A DNA stretch of 64,000 bases from Hominimerdicola alba (lineage in GTDB: Bacteria; Bacillota; Clostridia; Oscillospirales; Ruminococcaceae): positions 354,868 to 418,867 of the forward strand of contig NZ_FOAT01000003.1 in the NCBI RefSeq assembly GCF_900109655.1. The letters run 5' to 3'. This document shows positions 39,918-48,677 of the stretch, in pieces. A program made the position numbers and the translations under genes. The notes below the pieces were generated by a model. It was given only the letters and a program-made list of their open reading frames with translations. It was not told the DNA's origin and ran no database searches. How positions within the stretch are numbered: position 1 is the stretch's first letter; each line of letters starts with the position of its first letter.

Positions 39918-39954
39918 AAAGGCACTTCTGTCAGAATATGACATAAGTGCCTTT
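39918..39954 (+). terminator. Terminator-like hairpin after the xylanase gene (dispersed hairpin, copy 2)
   Basis: AAAGGCACTTCTGTCA pairs with TGACATAAGTGCCTTT. It is almost identical in sequence to the hairpin downstream of groEL at 16595-16628. It lies 10 bases past the xylanase stop. Confidence 0.75.
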
Positions 39955-39984
39955 ATCTCGTATACCCGCAAATATAAAAAACAA

Positions 39985-40007
39985 ACCCCCGTGCATAACA
40001 CGGGGGT
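39985..40007 (-). terminator. Intrinsic terminator of rplJL
   Basis: A 9-bp stem ACCCCCGTG/CACGGGGGT with a 5-base loop; the minus strand continues TTTGTTTTTT. It lies 20 bases past the rplL stop. Confidence 0.9.
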
Positions 40008-40028
40008 AATGTAAGCAAAAAGATGAAA

Positions 40029-40400
40029 TTACTTCAGCTCTACAGTTGCGCCAGCAGCTTCCAGCTTAGCCTTGATGTCCTCAGCCTCAGCCTTAGGAGC
40101 AGCCTCCTTAACAGCCTTAGGAGCTTCCTCAACCAGAGCCTTAGCCTCCTTCAGGCCCAGACCTGTGATCTCCTTAACAGCCTTGATAACTGCCATCTTG
40201 TTGTCGCCGAAGGAAGCGAGTACAACGTCGAACTCAGTCTTCTCAGCCTCAGCTGCTGCGCCGCCTGCTGCGGGGCCTGCTGCTGCTACAACTGCAGTTA
40301 CACCGAATTCCTCCTGGATAGCGTCAACGAGCTCTTTCAGCTCAAGAACAGACATAGTCTTGATTTCTTCTACAAAATTCATAATCTTCTCAGAAGCCAT
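40029..40400 (-). CDS. rplL: Ribosomal protein L7/L12
   Basis: The flexible stalk protein that recruits translation factors to the large subunit. 123 residues: an N-terminal dimerisation helix region ([21 protein letters not shown]), an Ala/Gly/Pro hinge ([18 protein letters not shown]) and the C-terminal globular domain with [25 protein letters not shown] and [22 protein letters not shown] precedes its ATG. It follows rplJ in the usual order, 76 bases downstream. Confidence 0.98.
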   Translation of the reverse strand: MASEKIMNFVEEIKTMSVLELKELVDAIQEEFGVTAVVAAAGPAAGGAAAEAEKTEFDVVLASFGDNKMAVIKAVKEITGLGLKEAKALVEEAPKAVKEAAPKAEAEDIKAKLEAAGATVELK

Positions 40401-40476
40401 GATTAAAATCTCCTTTATAAAATATTTTAGATGTGCGGAACTTTAAGCTGTCCGCGTTAGCTTTAAGCTGCACAGA

Positions 40477-40989
40477 TTATGCAGCGTCGCCGCCTTCCTT
40501 GTCGGCAAGAGCCTGAAGGGTTGCAGCCAGCTTCTGCATCGGACCCTGGAGGGAGCCGACCAGCATAGCAAGCAGAGTATCTCTGGAAGGTATCTTGGAC
40601 AGAGCGGTAACGCCAGCCTCGTCGTATACCTCAGTACCGATATAACCTGCCTTCAGCTTGAACTTCTCGTTCTTTGTGTCCTCGACGAACTTACCGAGGA
40701 TTCTTGCGGGAGCAGTCTGATCGTCATTGGAAATTGCGATAGCAGTAGTACCCTCGAGTACGTTTGTGATATCGTCCAGACCTGCGTTCTTGAATGCAAA
40801 TCTCAGCATTGTGTTCTTCTCAACGAAGTACTTGACGCCAGCCTCTCTCATTTCCTTTCTGAGCTTTGTATCCTCCTCAACGGTGATACCCTCGTAGCTT
40901 ACCAGAACGCCTGCTGCGGAGTTCTTGATCAGTTCGGTCAGCTCATTGACCTTTTCCTGCTTAGCAAGTAAAGTCTTCTCACTTGGCAT
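40477..40989 (-). CDS. rplJ: Ribosomal protein L10
   Basis: The base of the L7/L12 stalk. 170 residues: it begins MPSEKTLLAKQEKVNELTELI, contains GVLVSYEGITVEEDTKLRKEMREAGVKYFVEKNTM, and ends with the helix that binds L7/L12 dimers. AGAGGTGAA precedes the ATG. A long leader with an L10-binding structure and an attenuator lies upstream (41037-41150). The usual upstream genes rplK and rplA are not here; the next gene on this strand is spo0A. Confidence 0.98.
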   Translation of the reverse strand: MPSEKTLLAKQEKVNELTELIKNSAAGVLVSYEGITVEEDTKLRKEMREAGVKYFVEKNTMLRFAFKNAGLDDITNVLEGTTAIAISNDDQTAPARILGKFVEDTKNEKFKLKAGYIGTEVYDEAGVTALSKIPSRDTLLAMLVGSLQGPMQKLAATLQALADKEGGDAA

Positions 40990-41036
40990 TTCTTAAATTC
41001 ACCTCTTTGCAGTTTTCTCGCAAAGCGTAATCTAAA

Positions 41037-41071
41037 AGAAAAAATCCCCTTTATCCAAAGACAAAGAGAAT
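41037..41071 (-). terminator. Attenuator in the rplJ leader
   Basis: On the minus strand ATTCTCTTT pairs with AAAGGGGAT (with G-U pairs) and is followed by TTTTTTC. It lies between the L10-binding element and rplJ, a position suited to premature termination when L10 is in excess. Confidence 0.7.
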
Positions 41072-41084
41072 ACATAGTCATTAT

Positions 41085-41150
41085 TGACGATGCTTTCTTT
41101 TCCTCGGTCGGTCTTACCTTTGTGCCGACTGTCTTTAGAATACGAATGCT
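41085..41150 (-). promoter_or_regulatory. L10 (rplJL) mRNA leader element
   Basis: The minus strand shows AAAGACAGTCGGC, then a loop, then GACCGACCGAGG, with a GTCGG/CCGAC stem. This matches the L10-binding kink-turn-like leader found upstream of rplJ in Firmicutes, where free L10-(L12)4 binds its own mRNA. Assigned by sequence pattern and position; no covariance model was run. Confidence 0.8.
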
Positions 41151-41155
41151 TATAT

Positions 41156-41192
41156 ATTATAACAGACCCCCGACATTTCGTCAAGGGGGTCT
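41156..41192 (-). promoter_or_regulatory. rplJL promoter embedded in an inverted repeat
   Basis: Minus strand: TTGACG (41179-41184), 17-base spacer, TATAAT (41156-41161). Arms AGACCCCC and GGGGGTCT (41185-41192 and 41164-41171 in plus coordinates) flank the -35 box, so the promoter lies within an 8-9 bp inverted repeat. Confidence 0.75.
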
Positions 41193-41365
41193 GAGAATTT
41201 TTGTGTAAACTTTTTATGAACTCCGCGCAATTTACGGTTTTCGCGGTTTACAGGCAGTATTATTTATAATGACGTTTCTGCCCCGGCACTCGATCTTTCG
41301 GCTTTTTGCCATTCTTCGTCCCACAGCACAGTACGTAACGTGACCGCCCGTCCGATGTCAGGACT

Positions 41366-42148
41366 TCACGCCGATACCGCCGCCCTGAATTTCAGGGATA
41401 TCTTATCCGTTATCAGCGCGATGAACTCGCTGTTGGTGGGCTTGCCCTTGCCCGTATTTATAGTGTAACCGAAAAAGCTGTTCAGGGTATCGATATCACC
41501 CCTGTCCCAGGCTATCTCTATGGCATGTCGTATCGCCCTCTCCACCCGCGAAGCAGTTGTGGCAAATTTCTTTGCAACCGATGGGTACAACAGCTTCGTC
41601 ACGCTTTCCAGCATCTCCTTGTCATTCACCGAGCATATTATAGCCTCCCGCAGATAGTGATACCCCTTTATATGGGCAGGTACACCTATCTGATGGATTA
41701 TATCCGTGACGATTATCTCCAGATTTGCAGGGCTCTGCCTTGCGGCACTTATCCTGTGCTCCGAGGATATATCGGTATCGATATCCAGCATAGCCTTTAT
41801 ACGCTCCCCCAGCACCTTCACATCAAAGGGCTTCAGCATAAAGTAGGATGCTCCCGCATTCATCACCTGATTTTCGATGAAGCTGTTCTCGTAAGCGCTG
41901 GTAACTATGTAAAGTGGCTTTTTATCCAGCTTTTCAGATCTTCGTATAAGCTCGATAGCATCTATCCCGGGCATCACCGCGTCAACGATAACAACATCGG
42001 GCAGCTCATTCTTCACCGCATCGAATATCACCATGCCGTCTTTCTGGCGGGTTATTACAAAGAATCCCGAATTTCTCAGGTTTGCGGCACAAAACACACC
42101 GTACTGCGCAGAATCGTCACCTATAAGTATCTTGATCTTGTTGTTCAT
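41366..42148 (-). CDS. spo0A: Sporulation master regulator Spo0A
   Basis: A 260-residue response regulator that, once phosphorylated, commits Firmicutes to sporulation and controls stationary-phase genes. Receiver domain (about 5-120): [11 protein letters not shown], phosphorylatable aspartate in VIVDAVMPG, and LKPFD. The Spo0A-type DNA-binding domain (about 150-258) is diagnostic: [52 protein letters not shown] and the C-terminal [22 protein letters not shown] precedes the ATG. The usual neighbour spoIVB is absent. The stretch between its stop and the rplJ promoter (41193-41365) shows nothing recognisable. Confidence 0.96.
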   Translation of the reverse strand: MNNKIKILIGDDSAQYGVFCAANLRNSGFFVITRQKDGMVIFDAVKNELPDVVIVDAVMPGIDAIELIRRSEKLDKKPLYIVTSAYENSFIENQVMNAGASYFMLKPFDVKVLGERIKAMLDIDTDISSEHRISAARQSPANLEIIVTDIIHQIGVPAHIKGYHYLREAIICSVNDKEMLESVTKLLYPSVAKKFATTASRVERAIRHAIEIAWDRGDIDTLNSFFGYTINTGKGKPTNSEFIALITDKISLKFRAAVSA

Positions 42149-42582
42149 AAAATAATACCTCCGTAGCTGAAAAAAGTATGCTTTGACGTTCCCGGGCAGT
42201 CAATTTTCGTTTGCATAAATATCTTAACACAAGTAAACTTAAAATGCAATAGGTTTTTATTAAAATCGCCACGAAATTTCCGATTTTATTAGACAACATG
42301 CACTATAAATCACGTAAAAATATTGCTATTCTGAATATTTTCGAGCCTTACAGCACACAAAAACACCCCTCGCATCAGTTCGTCAGATTTCTGCCAGACC
42401 GAATCAAAAACAGCACCCGCCCGAACCAAATCGACCGCATCTGACGAATTTCGTTCAGCCCTGCACATTCCAAGCACAGCACAATGGTTTATGCCACAGG
42501 ATCCCGCCCGCGCAAGGACTTTACTTTTGCAGGAATATATGATATAATTAATCGGTCATAAAAATCTGAAAGGTATGATAAA
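42149..42582. other. Intergenic region with C-rich stretch and distant inverted repeat
   Basis: A gap of about 430 bases between the divergent spo0A and gtrA genes. The left part is AT-rich; 42355-42520 is markedly C-rich on the plus strand. TTCGTCAGAT (42379-42388) is repeated in inverted form as ATCTGACGAA (42439-42448). The gtrA promoter is at 42520-42548. No coding frame is convincing. Confidence 0.45.
42520..42548 (+). promoter_or_regulatory. Promoter of the gtrA-family gene
   Basis: TTTACT (42520-42525), 17-base spacer, TATAAT (42543-42548), 35 bases before the ATG. Confidence 0.65.
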
Positions 42583-43089
42583 ATGGAGAACACACAAAAG
42601 AAAGATATTTTCGACCGCATAATGGGCTGGGGCTTCCTCAAGACCTTTGAGCCCTTCTATAAGAAGAACAAAGAAGTATTGCTGTATCTGTTTTTCGGCG
42701 GACTGACCACCATAGTCGGACTGATATTCTTTATACTGCCATATAAGCTACTCGACCTGCAAGATATCACGATAGGCAGCAAAACGATAGATACCAACAC
42801 ACAGGTTGCAAATACAATCTCGTGGATATGTGCTGTGACATTCGCATACATCACTAACCGCATCTGGGTCTTTGAAAACAAGGCGCATACCTCTCAGGGC
42901 ATCGCTAAGGAGTGCTTGTCTTTTTACGGCGGCAGACTCCTCACCCTGCTCATCGAAAATTTCCTGCTGAACCTCTGCGTCGAGAACATCGGTATGAACG
43001 CAATAATCTCAAAGGTGATAGTATCCATCATTACGATAATACTCAACTATATCATCAGCAAACTGTTCGTTTTTAAAAAGCAGAAATAA
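42583..43089 (+). CDS. GtrA-family membrane protein
   Basis: A 168-residue protein with four membrane helices (about 29-48, 72-100, 105-125 and 140-162). GtrA proteins are thought to flip polyprenyl-phosphate sugars across the membrane for later glycosylation of polymers. Family-like segments: LYLFFGGLTTIVGLIFF at the first helix and ANTISWICAVTFAYITNRIWVF at the second. It stands alone with its own promoter and terminator. It could complete the GT2-YfhO system of the 30-36 kb operon, but that link is inference. Confidence 0.9.
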   Translation: MENTQKKDIFDRIMGWGFLKTFEPFYKKNKEVLLYLFFGGLTTIVGLIFFILPYKLLDLQDITIGSKTIDTNTQVANTISWICAVTFAYITNRIWVFENKAHTSQGIAKECLSFYGGRLLTLLIENFLLNLCVENIGMNAIISKVIVSIITIILNYIISKLFVFKKQK

Positions 43090-43093
43090 CAAA

Positions 43094-43168
43094 TACAGCC
43101 CGCGGACATGGTTGGCATTTATACGGATATTCTGTATAAACCGCCCCTGACCCCGGGCTGTATTTTTT
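43094..43168 (+). terminator. Intrinsic terminator of the gtrA-family gene
   Basis: TACAGCCCG...CGGGCTGTA with a large loop that itself holds a small hairpin, followed by TTTTTT. Confidence 0.75.
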
Positions 43169-43225
43169 GCTCATCCCGATATGTGTATAAACAGTGTTAA
43201 AAAGTCGAGTTTATGGTAAAAAGCC

Positions 43226-43254
43226 TTGATTTTAACACGGTGATATGCTATAAT
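43226..43254 (+). promoter_or_regulatory. Promoter of the lipoprotein cluster
   Basis: TTGATT (43226-43231), 17-base spacer, TATAAT (43249-43254), about 63 bases before the first lipoprotein ATG. No comparable promoter is obvious between the four genes. Confidence 0.7.
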
Positions 43255-43316
43255 ATGGTAGCGTAACTATAGTTAAAAATTGAAAAACGTAATAACACGA
43301 TAAAAGGAGAACACAC

Positions 43317-44228
43317 ATGGCAAAAAAGTTCATAGCGGCTCTGCTTGCACTGACGATGTGCGCAGGTCTCGCAGGTTGCGGAAATAAAAGCGATAAAAAG
43401 GACAGCAGTACCTCTAAAGCGAGCGCGAACACCTCAGCAGCCGATACCGATGCTGCCAATGACGAGAATACTGCCGACAGCAAAGCCGATGACGGCGGTA
43501 TAACTGTCCCCACCGAGCTTAACAAGGATAATATTGTGATCAGCGGCATTTCAGGCGATTGCAATGAGACCCCCACCAGCGATGAGCTTCTCGCTTTCGC
43601 CGGGCTTGCTATCGAACAATACCGTGCAATACAAACGGCTGACAAAGAAAATATCAAGCAGACCCTTGCTTTCCATAAGATCATTGATCCGTTCTGCGAA
43701 ATTGCCCAGAACACTGATATAGATATAACAGGTCTGTATCTCGGTGATGTTGATGACGATGATCTGTCTTTAAAAGAAAAAGAGATGATAACCTGGGGTA
43801 TGATGCTTTCCATGTGCTCCGATCTTGATGAAGCAGATACCGATAAGGCAGATGAATACGATGCCTTGGGAGACGATCTGAACAATAGACTGAACTTTGT
43901 CAATGAAAATCTGGACTTTGATGAATTCTCTGCCCTTTTCTGGAACAGCGGAGAAAACTTCGTACCTATGGGCGAACTGAACAGTGATACCATAATGATT
44001 TTCGAGCTTAACGGATTTGAGCGCGACGGCGATGATATGTTCACTAACTTTGATTTGGTAATACTCAACGGAAATGATATGTTCAGGCTCTTTAATGTAA
44101 ATGCATGGTATATGGATAATACTTCGGGCATAATGATAAACCACGCAGAACGCAGTGACAACAATTATGCCGACATGACCATTGACGAGATAAAACAGAT
44201 GATCGAGGAAAAAGGTGCTGAAAATTAA
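43317..44228 (+). CDS. Tandem lipoprotein paralog 1 (C-terminally truncated)
   Basis: A 303-residue exported lipoprotein. The signal peptide MAKKFIAALLALTMCAGLAGC ends in a lipobox, followed by a Ser/Asp/Asn-rich linker to about residue 60. The core shares, with the next two genes, LLAFAGLAIEQY, KIIDPFCEIAQ, FVPMGELNSDTI, ILNGNDMFRLF and DMTIDEIKQMIEEK. It stops about 90 residues earlier than copies 2 and 3. The DNA just after the stop still resembles their C-terminal domain in another frame (44229-44301), so this copy was shortened by deletion and frameshift. Family unknown to me. AAAGGAG precedes the ATG. Confidence 0.85.
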   Translation: MAKKFIAALLALTMCAGLAGCGNKSDKKDSSTSKASANTSAADTDAANDENTADSKADDGGITVPTELNKDNIVISGISGDCNETPTSDELLAFAGLAIEQYRAIQTADKENIKQTLAFHKIIDPFCEIAQNTDIDITGLYLGDVDDDDLSLKEKEMITWGMMLSMCSDLDEADTDKADEYDALGDDLNNRLNFVNENLDFDEFSALFWNSGENFVPMGELNSDTIMIFELNGFERDGDDMFTNFDLVILNGNDMFRLFNVNAWYMDNTSGIMINHAERSDNNYADMTIDEIKQMIEEKGAEN

Positions 44229-44301
44229 GCAAAGCAGCTGTGGGTGAGTATTGCGCAGACCCTGAAACACGCGGCGAAGCTTTCAGAAAAAGCTTGAAAG
44301 C
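44229..44301 (+). pseudogene. Relic of the lost C-terminal domain of lipoprotein paralog 1
   Basis: Read in a shifted frame, this stretch encodes GEYCADPETRGEAFRKSLK, which aligns with AEYCAELDEAGENIKKKLES of the next gene (around 45210-45275); the DNA matches closely, including a long exact run GAAAAAGCTTGAAAGC. It then jumps straight to the ribosome-binding region of paralog 2. This is direct evidence for decay of a formerly longer gene. Confidence 0.8.
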
Positions 44302-44328
44302 TGACCACTTATAAGGAGTATATAATTT

Positions 44329-45489
44329 ATGGCAAAGAAAATACTGGCAGCAATGCTGGCGCTGACGATGTGTGCAGGTCTTGCAGGCTGCAAAAATGAT
44401 GGCGAGAATTCCGCTAAAGATAGCGAAAATACCTCAGCAGCCGATACGGATACTGCCAATGATGAGACTGCCGGCAGAAAATCCGGTAAGGTCGGTGAGA
44501 TCTTCCCTGTCGAGCTGAACAAGGATAATATTTTCATTGGTGACGTTTATGTCAATAATACAGATACGCCCACCAATGACGAGCTTCTCACTTTCGCTAC
44601 GCTGGCTGTTGAACAGTACAACGCTGCTCAGGCGAATGACAGCGAAAAATATACGCAGACGTTCTCTTTCGATAAGGTGGTCGAACCATTCAGCGAAATG
44701 ATCGCCGTAAGGCATATCAACCCCGAAAAGGATGATATGTCTGTTAAAGATCTGGCGATGTACCGCTGGGGCTATATGCTTTATTTTTGGTCTGACGCTG
44801 ATCCCTCATATAATGATGAAGGGGAAGAGGAATATAAAAAGAAAACTGAGCTCGCTCTTGACACCTTCAGCATCGATAACACCGCCCTATGGAAAGACGG
44901 GGATAACTTAGTCCCAATGGGCGAAGTGAACGGCGATACCATCGCATATGTCGATCTTCAGCAATTCGTGCGCGAAGAAGATGATATGTACATCAACTTC
45001 GATATGACAATACTCAACGGAAATGATATGTTCAAGTTAGGAAGCATCGAAGCATGGTATATAGACGGCTCCTCGGGCGTAATGGTATTTTCCGCAGAAC
45101 ACAGCGATAACGAATACGCGGGCATGACCGTTGACGAGGTAAAACAGAAGATCAAGGAAAATAAGGCTCTGAATGAAGTAACAGAAGCCGCACACTCTTT
45201 GTACATTATCATGGCTGAGTACTGCGCAGAACTGGATGAAGCGGGCGAAAATATCAAGAAAAAGCTTGAAAGCGATTTCCCCATGTGTTCATCAAGCGAT
45301 GGTCTTGACATTGCAGGCGATGAACCTAAGGCTAAGGGCGATAAATATGTGTATGACCAAATGCACGAATATGGCTACCCCGACGGCAAAGCCTTTATTT
45401 CAGGCTATAACAAGAACTTGGATTTTATCGAAAAGGCAGGATATACTTCGGCGGACGGAGTTACGGGATATTATCCAGAAGAAGAATAG
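44329..45489 (+). CDS. Tandem lipoprotein paralog 2
   Basis: A 386-residue lipoprotein with signal peptide MAKKILAAMLALTMCAGLAGC, then a short Ser/Asp/Thr linker. The shared core (about 60-285) has LLTFATLAVEQYNAAQ, FDKVVEPFSEM, LVPMGEVNGDTIAYVDL, INFDMTILNGNDMF and EAWYIDGSSGVMVF. The C-terminal domain (about 290-386) has AEYCAELDEAGENIKKKLES, FPMCSSSDGLDIAGDEP and DKYVYDQMHEYGYPDGKAFI. It is probably co-transcribed with its neighbours (gaps 30-100 bases). Function unknown; placement outside the membrane is the only firm inference. Confidence 0.85.
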   Translation: MAKKILAAMLALTMCAGLAGCKNDGENSAKDSENTSAADTDTANDETAGRKSGKVGEIFPVELNKDNIFIGDVYVNNTDTPTNDELLTFATLAVEQYNAAQANDSEKYTQTFSFDKVVEPFSEMIAVRHINPEKDDMSVKDLAMYRWGYMLYFWSDADPSYNDEGEEEYKKKTELALDTFSIDNTALWKDGDNLVPMGEVNGDTIAYVDLQQFVREEDDMYINFDMTILNGNDMFKLGSIEAWYIDGSSGVMVFSAEHSDNEYAGMTVDEVKQKIKENKALNEVTEAAHSLYIIMAEYCAELDEAGENIKKKLESDFPMCSSSDGLDIAGDEPKAKGDKYVYDQMHEYGYPDGKAFISGYNKNLDFIEKAGYTSADGVTGYYPEEE

Positions 45490-45518
45490 CTGACAATAGA
45501 TAAGGAGAAAATATTTTT

Positions 45519-46721
45519 ATGGCAAAGAAAATTCTGGCGGCAATGCTTGCGCTGACAATGTGCGCAGGTCTTGCAGGCTGCGGAAAAGTAAGCGAGAATA
45601 AAGACAGCAGTTCCGCTAAAGAAAAATCAACCGCAGCAGCCGATACAAATACAACCAATGATGAGAATATACAGGCTGCCGACAGCAAAACCGATGATGG
45701 CAGCATGACTGTCTCCACTGAGCTTAACATGGATAATATTATCATCATCAACATTCCAGGTATTCACAAAGATTCCCCCACCAACGAGGAGCTTCTCGCT
45801 TTTGCAGGGCTGGCTGTTGAACAGTACAACGCTGCTCAGACGAATGACAGCGAAAAATATACGCAAACATTAGCTTTCGATAAGATCGTTGAACCGTTCG
45901 CTGAAATTATGACCAAAATGAACCTCCACGGCGAACGCCCTTCATCTTCTAAAGAAAAAGTAATGTACAACTGTGGCTATATGCTTTTTGAATGTTCTGA
46001 CAATGCTGATATCAAAACAGATGATTTCATAGATATCGATTCTGACGATAGTGCCATGACAGAGGGCTTTAAAAGTATGACGCAACTCGCCCTTGACGGT
46101 TTCAATATCGATAAAACACCACTCTGGGAAAACAGAAAAGAATTAGTCCCCATGGGCGAGTTGAACAGAGATACCATAATAGGTTTCGATCTTAATGGAT
46201 TTGAGCGCGACGGGGATGATATGTTCATCAACTTTGATATGGGCATACTCAATGGAAATGATATGTTCGATTTTGTAAATATAGAAGCATGGTATATGGA
46301 CGGCACTGCAGGTATAATTATGGATCCCCCGGAACACGACGACAACATATACGCAGACATGACCGTTTACGAGATCAAACAAAAGCTCGAAGAAGAATCC
46401 ATTGAGCCTTACAGCTTAGTAGCCGCAAAAAAAGTGTACAACATCGTGAGTGAGTACCGTGCAGAACAAGAAGCGGTGGGCGAAGATTTCAAGAAAAAGA
46501 TTGAAAGCGTTTTTCCTATGTGTACTTCAAGTTCAGGTCTTGACCTTGCAGGCGATGAACCTCAGGCTGAGGGCGATAAATATGTGTATGACCAAATGCA
46601 CAGATCAGGCTACCCCGACGGCAAAGCATTTATATATGACTATTTCGAGAATGCCGATTTTTATAAACTTACAGGATATACCTCAACGGAAGGAGTGACG
46701 GAATTTTATCCGATGGAATGA
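45519..46721 (+). CDS. Tandem lipoprotein paralog 3
   Basis: A 400-residue lipoprotein, the closest full-length relative of paralog 2. The signal peptide is the same and ends LAGC; the linker has TAAADTNTTNDEN. The core has LLAFAGLAVEQYNAAQTNDSEKY, FDKIVEPFAEI, LVPMGELNRDTI and INFDMGILNGNDMF. The C-terminal domain has SEYRAEQEAVGEDFKKKIES, FPMCTSSSGLDLAGDEPQ and DKYVYDQMHRSGYPDGKAFIY. The DNA around the signal peptide and core is so alike among the copies that recent duplication or gene conversion is likely. Function unknown. Confidence 0.85.
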   Translation: MAKKILAAMLALTMCAGLAGCGKVSENKDSSSAKEKSTAAADTNTTNDENIQAADSKTDDGSMTVSTELNMDNIIIINIPGIHKDSPTNEELLAFAGLAVEQYNAAQTNDSEKYTQTLAFDKIVEPFAEIMTKMNLHGERPSSSKEKVMYNCGYMLFECSDNADIKTDDFIDIDSDDSAMTEGFKSMTQLALDGFNIDKTPLWENRKELVPMGELNRDTIIGFDLNGFERDGDDMFINFDMGILNGNDMFDFVNIEAWYMDGTAGIIMDPPEHDDNIYADMTVYEIKQKLEEESIEPYSLVAAKKVYNIVSEYRAEQEAVGEDFKKKIESVFPMCTSSSGLDLAGDEPQAEGDKYVYDQMHRSGYPDGKAFIYDYFENADFYKLTGYTSTEGVTEFYPME

Positions 46722-46774
46722 TATCCGATAGAATAATAGTTTGGAACTGACCACAGATAAGGAGGAAATAATTT

Positions 46775-47830
46775 ATGGCAAAGAAAATAATGGCGGCAAT
46801 GCTGGCACTGGTGATGTGCGCAGGTCTGGCTGCCTGCGGCGACAAAAAGGAGGATAAGGACAGCTCTTCAAAGGCTTCCGATTCGGCTAAGGCTGATGAT
46901 CAGACCATTTCTGACAAGCAGACAACTTCCGATGAGACCACCACCGATGAGAGCAAGACCGATAACAGCGCAACTGATGATGACGATTCAAAGAAAAGTG
47001 ACGATACTTCCTCTGCGGCTGAGGTACTGGTGAATGACGATACTACTTTCCAGACATCTGACGTTACCATGAAGCTGATAAACAATAATATCATCTATAT
47101 AGATGAGAACAACCTGGAGACCAGACCCACCGATGAAGAGGTACAGGCTGCCCTCGATGCCATCTTAAAGCAGTATAAAGCCGCTGAGGATAAGGATACA
47201 CAGGCATTCCTCGACACCTTCAATTTCGGTATCCTCAAAGAACCCATTGCGGAACTGTGCGATCTTCAGTTTGAGTTTGGCAGCGATACTTCCGATGAAG
47301 AATTCCAGCAGAAGCTCGCAGACACAAATCAGACCACAAAGTATGCGGTAATCGATGATGTTATCAGTATGCTTGAACAGCTTGGCGATGCTGATGTTAA
47401 CGATCAGCTCAGCGATGCGATGGAAGCTAAGGACGGTGCAAAGATCAGAGAGCTCCTCACCAAGCTGACCGACAGCGTTAAACCCGATGCTGAAGCTGTA
47501 AAAACAAACCTCAATGATGAAACTATCTTCAACAGCGAGGAAGATATACAGAAGATGGACATCGGTGATGACGTTACCTACGGTTTCTTCCTGGAATACT
47601 GCGGCAAATATGAAGATCAGCTGTATATGCGCCTGACATTCTCTGTACTTTCAGGTGAAAAGGAGTATGACCTGGGCGGCGTTGAGACCTGGAGCGTAGG
47701 CGACGATATCGGTGTATACGTCACAAGCGAAGCTTATGAGGTCGAAATGGAAGACGATATGAAGGGCATGGATGCAAAGCAGATATTTGAAGCCCTGAAA
47801 GTTCAGATGGCAGCACCAATAACAGAGTGA
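46775..47830 (+). CDS. Tandem lipoprotein paralog 4 (divergent)
   Basis: A 351-residue lipoprotein with the family signal peptide [21 protein letters not shown] and a longer Asp/Ser/Thr/Lys linker (about 25-90). The rest is only distantly related: [25 protein letters not shown] echoes the DELLxFAxLAVEQY core, and [14 protein letters not shown] and [16 protein letters not shown] echo the later strands, but the C-terminal DKYVYDQM domain is missing. It shares the GGAGGAAATAATTT-type start region with the others and probably their transcript. Confidence 0.82.
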   Translation: MAKKIMAAMLALVMCAGLAACGDKKEDKDSSSKASDSAKADDQTISDKQTTSDETTTDESKTDNSATDDDDSKKSDDTSSAAEVLVNDDTTFQTSDVTMKLINNNIIYIDENNLETRPTDEEVQAALDAILKQYKAAEDKDTQAFLDTFNFGILKEPIAELCDLQFEFGSDTSDEEFQQKLADTNQTTKYAVIDDVISMLEQLGDADVNDQLSDAMEAKDGAKIRELLTKLTDSVKPDAEAVKTNLNDETIFNSEEDIQKMDIGDDVTYGFFLEYCGKYEDQLYMRLTFSVLSGEKEYDLGGVETWSVGDDIGVYVTSEAYEVEMEDDMKGMDAKQIFEALKVQMAAPITE

Positions 47831-47849
47831 TAATAAACAGGTGAAGAGT

Positions 47850-48329
47850 ATGAAAAGACAGGATTATCTCAGCTGGGACGAATACTTCATGGGCATAGCG
47901 CATCTTTCTGCCGGAAGAAGCAAAGATCCCGGCACACAGGTGGGTGCTTGTATAGTATCAGAAGAAAATAAGATACTGTCGGTGGGCTATAACGGTATGC
48001 CGACAGGGTGCAGTGATGATGATATGCCGTGGGACAGGGAAGGCGACTTCCTTGAAACGAAGTACCCCTTTGTATGCCATGCAGAGTTGAACGCAATACT
48101 CAACCGTTCGACGGGGAGCCTTAAAAATGCGAGGATATACGTATCCCTGTTCCCCTGCAACGAATGTGCGAAAGCGATAATCCAGAGCGGTATAAAAGAA
48201 GTAATATACGGCGATGACAAGTATGCCGACACGGACGGAGTGAAGGCATCGAAGAAGATGTTCAACATGGCAGGAGTAAAACTGCGTAAGTATGAGAACA
48301 CGAATAGGGTCATCAAAATAGAGCTGTGA
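47850..48329 (+). CDS. dCMP/cytidylate deaminase family protein (ComEB-like)
   Basis: A zinc deaminase of 159 residues that should convert dCMP to dUMP for thymidylate synthesis. Zinc and catalytic motifs: [11 protein letters not shown] (His and Glu) and [16 protein letters not shown] (two Cys). The N-terminus [29 protein letters not shown] is typical of ComEB/dCMP deaminases. I chose ATG 47850 with AGGTGA just upstream; GTG 47841 is in frame. Repeat copy B begins about 17 bases after the stop. Confidence 0.92.
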   Translation: MKRQDYLSWDEYFMGIAHLSAGRSKDPGTQVGACIVSEENKILSVGYNGMPTGCSDDDMPWDREGDFLETKYPFVCHAELNAILNRSTGSLKNARIYVSLFPCNECAKAIIQSGIKEVIYGDDKYADTDGVKASKKMFNMAGVKLRKYENTNRVIKIEL

Positions 48330-48345
48330 GGCACATAACAAAGTA

Positions 48346-48652
48346 GCGGGAACTGCCAAGGAAACAAAGCGCGCGGTATATGCGACTGCGTCGGCATATG
48401 CCTCGCACTAGCAGGCTTGCGGGAGTTTGAGGGCAGAGCCCTCAACTCAAGGTGCAAAAGCGACGCGGCAACAAAGCCATAAATAGCACAGCAAACGACC
48501 GACCAAAAAGGCGCGGCAATATCGAAATCATGAGCGTGAGCAAAACTAACGCACACGCACAAACTATCCGCGTAAAATATTGCCGCGCCCGCCGTCAAAC
48601 AGCGATAGCGTCTTTGACGGCTCGACCCGAGGAACAAGGGGCGACCCCTTGC
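48346..48652 (+). repeat. Structured intergenic repeat, copy B
   Basis: In the gap between the deaminase and aroE genes, with the same orientation and block order as copy A: GGAGTTTGAGGGC/GCCCTCAA hairpin (48427-48445), GGCGCGGCAAT (48510-48520) pairing with ATTGCCGCGCC (48579-48589), GTCAAACAGCGA (48594-48605) with a TTTGAC partner, then GCTCGACCCGAGG and an AAGGGG/CCCCTT hairpin. Its 5' part (48346-48424) matches copy C at 61755 closely. The long internal arms could fold into a stable RNA or mark a mobile non-coding element. Confidence 0.78.
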
Positions 48653-48677
48653 CAACGCATGAACGAACAAACAAAAA

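Noticed and set aside
48346..48660. CRISPR array at the repeat-rich intergenic region
   Set aside because: The repeats are inverted arms and hairpins, not regularly spaced direct repeats, and no cas genes are present.
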